Shown here piece by piece: positions 59,701 to 64,000 of a stretch of 64,000 nucleotides of DNA; within the stretch, counting starts at the first letter, position 1; every line of letters begins with the position of its first letter. The notes beneath the pieces are model-generated. The model was not told the origin of the DNA, ran no database searches, and saw only the letters and a program-made list of their open reading frames with translations. The translations under genes were made by a program, and so were the position numbers. This DNA comes from Diogma glabrata (taxonomy: Eukaryota > Arthropoda > Insecta > Diptera > Cylindrotomidae), in NCBI GenBank assembly GCA_963693315.1, contig OY856186.1, positions 376,405,597 to 376,469,596 of the forward strand, in the 5' to 3' direction.

Positions 59701-59900
59701 TAGTTGACGTCTATTCCAAATACTGTGATGTTATACTTATGACCAAAACCAACGCTCGAAATGTTATAACAGTGTTGTGCAAAATATGTTCCATATTTGG
59801 TCTTCCGACTGAGATCGTGTCTGATAATGGACCACCATTTAACTCATCCGAATTTTTAAATTTTTGTAAAGCTCATGGAATAAAAGTCACAAAGTCATAA
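56728..59900 (+). pseudogene. gypsy 1 gag-pol up to the integrase stop
   Basis: One frame carries the late capsid (NEGESIADFIVRLKELAQTC) and an RS-rich linker. It then has two good CCHC knuckles (CMRCGKYRHSETEC and CFMCDKIGHTSRVC). Protease VDTGASVTIID is at 57483. RT has ILDLAGAYQQLEV and intact YIDDIIIGG (58371). RNase H has LATDASPYGVGAILSH and YTDNEALKTIF. The integrase zinc finger has H at 59472 and 59481 and C-x-x-C near 59573. Two acidic residues of the catalytic triad follow (HIDF near 59660, SDNGPPF near 59822). A TAA at 59898-59900 then cuts the protein just before the motif with the third acidic residue. A start at the internal methionine 56841 is not real; the frame begins in gag at 51834, upstream of the LINE. 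Confidence 0.92.
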
Positions 59901-60580
59901 CCATACCATCCACAAAGTAATGGGATTGCAGAAAGGGGAGTGCAATCTGTAAAATCAGTTTTAAAAAAGTTCCTACTGGATGACTCAAAATATCTAACAA
60001 TGCAACAAAAATTGGATAAATTTTTAATACACCAACGTAATAGTCCAAATACTGTCAATTCTAAGACACCATCTGAAGTTATTTTTACCTATCGTCCTAA
60101 AATACTTTTAGATCTTATTCACAAAAATAAGTTTGTACGGTTTGATCGTGATACTAAGCACTCACAAAAAACTGATTCGAAGCGGTATAACGCAAGTATT
60201 CGTACGAAAAAGTTAACCAATGAAATTAACAAAAAAGCTAGATTCACTGTGCCGATAGATTATAGGGTTGGTCAAAAAATTTTTATAGGAATCATTTCAA
60301 AAACCACATTAAGTGGATTCCAGGTACGATTCTTAAAAGATTGAGTAAATTTATTTACCTAGTTAATATAATAGACAACATAAGAAGAGTGCATGTAAAT
60401 TTTCTAAGATTTTCGAATTTGCATGATAAATTTCACACGGGCGTTAGAATTATCGGCGATCCTGATGCCAAAGTGTTGTGATCAAAACGTTGACGAAGCT
60501 TAAGTGATTCCGAAACTGTAGAACTACGTAGATCTAAAAGAAACAAGAAATTCCCTGATCGGTGGGCATATGATATTTAA
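59901..60580 (+). pseudogene. gypsy 1 integrase end, after stop and frameshift
   Basis: The same frame continues past the stop with PYHPQSNGIAERGVQSVK, containing the last acidic residue (E, 59931), and NTVNSKTPSEVIFTYRP. Near 60299-60303 (a run of A) a one-base shift is needed. The next frame then gives KWIPGTILKRLSKFIYLV and IRRVHVNFLR, the GPY/F-type tail, and then ends. A basic end (RRSKRNKKFPDRWAYDI) stops at 60580. The proteins here are otherwise well kept, so both lesions look recent. Confidence 0.8.
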
Positions 60581-60703
60581 AAAAAAAAAAAAAAAATTTA
60601 ATTGTTATTAAAAAATTGTTATTGCTAAGTTGTAGTTATAGTTATAAATGAAATACTGTTATTAGGTTAAGCATTAAACATCAAGAATGTTGTATTTCTT
60701 TTT

Positions 60704-60716
60704 AAAAAAGCGGAAA
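60704..60716 (+). promoter_or_regulatory. Polypurine tract of gypsy 1
   Basis: AAAAAAGCGGAAA, nearly all purine, one base before the 3' LTR. A long A run also occurs at about 60578-60596, just after the pol stop. Confidence 0.6.
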
Positions 60717-60717
60717 T

Positions 60718-61023
60718 TGTTATATATATGAAATTGTTATATATATGAATAAGCGAATTGGAAAGCCCTAAATTATTAATTATTTTGTTTGAATTATAAA
60801 AGATAATTAACGATTGTAAAAGACGAGTTTTACCGTTTAAGTTTTTTATTATAAAATTAATATTTTTGTTAAACATTATATTTGTGGAATATGGATTATC
60901 AGTCTTCATAAAATATTCAAGCAATAAAGTTGTAAAAGTTATTTAGAAAGTTAGTCGTTTTATTTTATGATTTACTCATTACTGTGGACACAAAGATATA
61001 TTCTTGAGCTAGAAGATATATCA
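60718..61023 (+). repeat. 3' LTR of gypsy 1
   Basis: Partner of 51357-51662 with two visible substitutions, showing that the insertion is recent. Confidence 0.95.
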
Positions 61024-61028
61024 CAGAC

Positions 61029-61500
61029 CTCATACCACAATATGGTTTATGGCATAAAATCTATAAAAATGTAAAAAGCACAAACAATCGCAGAGTTAGA
61101 GGCCAAATTATGCTGTTAACAGCTGAAATAAAATGATCGATAGAAGTTATTGCTGTTAGGGTAAAACCTTAAAAAAGAAAAATCTACAACCATATTTATT
61201 GGTTTTGTTATGTCCAAACTCCATGAGTGAAATTCAAACCACTGTCCCTCACACATCAAATTTGCCTTAACAGAAATTTTCATAGTTGTTTTCATTTTTC
61301 CTTTACACATAATTTCTTATACTCAACCCATAGTCATCATCTACTATAGTTTCCGTTAAAAAAATTATTATCCTAAAACAGTTGTGTGATATTTCCCAAT
61401 GTGATTTCCTATATTCAATCGTTAATTGCTATAGGGTTGGCATAAAACAATTGTACAGTATCATTAATTCGTAGTTCCACTATTCCCATGTAGATTTCCT
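61029..61500. other. Flank of gypsy 1, no supported gene
   Basis: AT-rich, with no motif-bearing frame; the minus frame at 61116-61310 is unremarkable. This is the sequence that was contiguous with 51351 before gypsy 1 inserted. Confidence 0.4.
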
Positions 61501-61641
61501 TCAATCGTTATATAATCCAAGTTTCTGTTTATAATTATTTCCCAATTTTTAGTACAGATTAATAGTGAAGACACTTAGTGGGGAGGAATAATTAACGAAA
61601 GATAAAAAAATTAATTCACCACGATCGTTATTTTGTTTGCC

Positions 61642-61690
61642 TATAAATACGCCTAGCCACGTACAGAGGCTCTCTTATTCGATTGTCATT
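61642..61690 (+). promoter_or_regulatory. Core promoter-like region of family X copy 2
   Basis: TATAAATA at 61642-61649; initiator-like TTATTCGATTG starts near 61675. Order and spacing match copy 1 at 44325. Confidence 0.5.
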
Positions 61691-63009
61691 TTTGGAAATC
61701 AGCTGATTTCAGTTTTTTGACGTCCGACAATAAAGAAAGAAATTTTTTTTCAATATGGTTCTCACATGATTTGGTGTAGTTTTTGTGGTTTTGCCGAAGA
61801 ACCAAGATATAAAATTGAATTTAGTTAATTTATGGTGGAAATTGTTAGTTTTTTTTATCAAAATACTCGGCTTGTGATATTAGATTAAAAAAATTTATTT
61901 ATTCTTGTTATTTATTTGTATCCGAGATTATTATTATTAAACACCATATAATTAAATTATTAAAGGCTGATAAAGGCCATTTTGTTAAGTGATTCTAGTG
62001 TTGTATTCAGTTACATATTAACAAATCTAATTGTAATAGTAAATTTTTTTTTTGTAAATACGGCATGTTTTTATTTATGCTAGCTCATAAGTTAATTGAA
62101 AAAAAATCGAAACGAAATATAACAAAATAAATTTAGAAAGCTTAAAAGTGAGTGCATTGTTTTTTTTGTACTAACCCGATCCAGTTATAGCACCAAGCAT
62201 AATAATACAAATGAAACCACGGTACCAAAAAGGGGCAGTTTAGCCTGGTTATTGTTTTATTTTGGGCCGAGGAACATGACGGGTTAAGGCGGATACCATG
62301 AGTTGGAGGAGCGGGAGTTATTCACATCATGTGGTGAGTCCTAATTTACTGTTATTTACAGGTATGAATGATTGTGGGTAGTATCTAGGTGTATGAGTGT
62401 GTGAATGTGGATGTGTGGATGGGAATAGCCCTATATGTAGAACTAATTCTGCATTTAACAATCATAAGATTTATTGTCAAGTAATTATTTAAATTTTTCT
62501 TGAGAAATACCATTAGCTGATTTTCAATATAGGTAGGTATTGGATAAATTAGACCGCGTGTCTTATAACGGTAGTGTGGGTTGTATGAATACAACAAATG
62601 AATTATTCATATATAACAGTTGTAGTCGATAAACCGGTAAGTTAATATACTTTGTTGTGTTGAATTATAATTTTTTTTGTGATTGGGTTGATCTAAAATA
62701 AAAATAAATTAAAGTGTTTTATTGAATATTATTTGGCAGACTATGGAGGCTACCTTAATCTGAGAATTGTTTGATAATACAATATAGTATTCCACCAGAA
62801 CACAACGATTGTTAAAACAATATAATTTTATAATCACAATAAAGAAGAAAAATCCTAAAAATGATTGCAACCTCACTTTAAAGTCTACCTTTTGATAACT
62901 TTGATCACATCTGCAGTTATTTAGCGTTAAATGATGTGCATAAACTACTGCTCCCCTGTAATTTTTTTTTAGTTACTCTCCTAACAATATAGGGTATGAT
63001 AAAATCAAG

Positions 63010-63297
63010 ATGAGAGTGAACCGCCTTGATTGTAACGCTACTTCTTTTGCAACTAAGTTACAACAATTACTGAAAGGTGAAACTTACTTCGGAACAATGG
63101 AGTTAGTTGAAATTAAAATAACAGAGTTACTGAAAGAATTTTTGGCTAAATTTGGACCTCGCATAAAAAGCATCACGTCTGAATCTGACGACTCTGATAA
63201 TTTGCGTATTTCGGTACTCGTACAACTATTTGCCTATCTACACGATATTTGTATGCTTAAATTACCATCAGTTAAAATCAACTTTGTGAAAAACTAG
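63010..63297 (+). CDS. Open frame in family X copy 2, unknown product
   Basis: A 95-codon frame, MRVNRLDCNATSFATKLQQL at its start. It is predicted helical and amphipathic in places (ELVEIKITELLKEFLAKFG), with an acidic Ser/Asp patch (SESDDSDN). No domain recognised. Composition is less AT-biased than its surroundings, which makes it the best small coding candidate here, but no homologue was found in copy 1. Confidence 0.35.
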   Translation: MRVNRLDCNATSFATKLQQLLKGETYFGTMELVEIKITELLKEFLAKFGPRIKSITSESDDSDNLRISVLVQLFAYLHDICMLKLPSVKINFVKN

Positions 63298-63612
63298 CAA
63301 CTAAATAATTTGGGTCAGTAGCAAGTATGAAGACATGTGTTGTAAACAAAAAAAAAGGAAATAAAACCAAACAACTGGACTGAAATTGTTATGTGTCGAC
63401 CAAGTTGCGATATGATACAAATTTGTCATGAACCCTTGCTGAATCAAGTAATGTCAACAGAAGTTCTAAGTTTAACCGATTTCAATTCTTGAGATATCGT
63501 ATGGATGATGGTGTGTTTGAAGGTACGTGTCTTTGTGTGGGTATGTGTGAGCGTGTGGGTGGCATGTGAGAGCGTATGCAGTACGAAAGTGTGTGAACGG
63601 GCGAAAATCATA

Positions 63613-63861
63613 GGGTTGGACGCGGTAATCGCGGTTCTTTTCATGCAAAGGGGTCGCCAGAGTCTACTCATCTCACTTAGTTTTTTTTTGATCCGTCTTT
63701 ATTCGAAATACACGTACTATACGATTATTTGTGTTGAAGCAGCAGGTATTCTTCTTTCGATCCCATAGACTGTAGCTAGTCTGGGGCCGAAAATAATCTC
63801 ATCCAGGTGCGCGGCCTGCTATGCCACCTCATTGGTTAACAATGAAGCAGCACTTCATTAC
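63613..63861 (+). repeat. Family X 3' module, copy 2
   Basis: Landmarks: GGTCGCCAGAGTCTACTCAT, CGAAATACACGTAC, AGCAGCAGGTAT, CGATCCCATAGACTGTAGC, CATCCAGGTGCGC, GGCCTGCTATGCCAC. It ends with two small hairpins ATTG/CAAT and GAAG/CTTC and then ATTACA. It is closest to copy 1. Frames on both strands (63444-63671 and 63505-63768) are not conserved. Confidence 0.75.
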
Positions 63862-64000
63862 AGTTTCTTCACATGGTCCATTGAGCCGGTTTTTGAAAAC
63901 TTAAGTACATATTGCAAAAAATTTTTGCTATCTGAAAAAAAAGTGTTTGCATCTGAGATCAATCATTAATACTGATTTTTGAAATAAAGACGTTATCCGT
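63862..64000. other. Short AT-rich end of the window
   Basis: No feature recognised. Confidence 0.5.

Larger units (their letters stand above)
51357..61023 (+). mobile_element. Ty3/gypsy retrotransposon 1 (young), carrying a LINE
   Basis: LTRs at 51357-51662 and 60718-61023 are both 306 bases, start TGTTATATAT and end ATATATCA. They differ at two positions that I can see (51611/60972 C to T and 51632/60993 T to A). The target duplication is CAGAC at 51352-51356 and 61024-61028. A primer site starting TGGCGACG follows the 5' LTR and a purine tract precedes the 3' LTR. Gag and pol lie in a single plus-strand frame. That frame is interrupted by the LINE (52138-56715, plus one target duplication), by one stop at 59898-59900 and by one frameshift near 60300. 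Without the LINE the element is about 5.1 kb, a normal size for this group. Confidence 0.97.
61500..63861 (+). mobile_element. Unclassified element 'family X', copy 2
   Basis: The left edge is unknown. Landmarks as in copy 1: GTTTGCC and TATAAATA at 61642, TTATTCGATTGTC about 33-36 bases later, GACGTC with AATAAAG at 61729, GGTGAGTC at 62333, TATGAATGATTGTGGG, a GT-rich tract (62390-62420 and 63505-63600) and the 3' module. The stretch between differs in length from copy 1. No retroelement protein is recognised. Confidence 0.6.

Noticed and set aside
1..64000. tRNA or rRNA genes
   Set aside because: No clover-leaf with A and B box motifs or rRNA core sequence was noticed by eye on either strand. 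A tRNA scan would settle this.

Overview
This window reads as AT-rich, repeat-dense eukaryotic DNA, most likely from an insect and possibly a fly. The case rests on the elements present: a Jockey-type LINE, Ty3/gypsy elements with 5-bp target duplications, a Harbinger transposon with a MADF gene, a tyrosine recombinase of the insect Crypton type with a 54-bp intron, and many palindromic MITEs. I found no convincing host gene, tRNA, rRNA or CRISPR array. Almost all recognisable coding sequence belongs to mobile elements, and most of it is broken.

Layout. Positions 1-7.5 kb hold a run of palindromic MITEs, a TIR-bounded element with a 141-bp satellite core, and short tandem repeats. Positions 7.5-20.9 kb are AT-rich and mostly unassigned, with several degenerate tandem arrays. 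Positions 21104-25032 are a complete Harbinger element (TSD TAA). It carries a frameshifted MADF gene, both ends of a gutted transposase, and a 1-kb 9-bp minisatellite. Positions 29163-30318 (minus strand) are a Crypton-like tyrosine recombinase pseudogene whose 5' end runs into a 2.3-kb array of a 7-bp unit (30318-32640). This is followed by the 3' end of a decayed gypsy element (about 32.9-34.5 kb).

Positions 36301-49664 are a three-level nest. The outer layer is a DNA transposon with about 0.55-0.6-kb terminal inverted repeats and a decayed transposase-like gene. That gene is split by a gypsy element (37830-48317, TSD GTCAT). The gypsy gag is in turn split by a 1.9-kb foldback element, and its integrase by a roughly 3.2-kb unclassified element ('family X').

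Positions 51357-61023 are a young gypsy element. Its two 306-bp LTRs differ at two positions and its TSD is CAGAC. Its gag holds a near-intact Jockey-type LINE (52138-56715) with a 12-bp target duplication. A second family X copy fills about 61.5-63.86 kb, and a third copy of its 3' module lies at 17.4-17.6 kb.

The genes form no host pathway. The two observations most worth following are the long-TIR transposon, which suggests that an uncharacterised arthropod protein family is a transposase, and family X, which has a shared promoter-like region and a conserved structured 3' module but no recognised protein.
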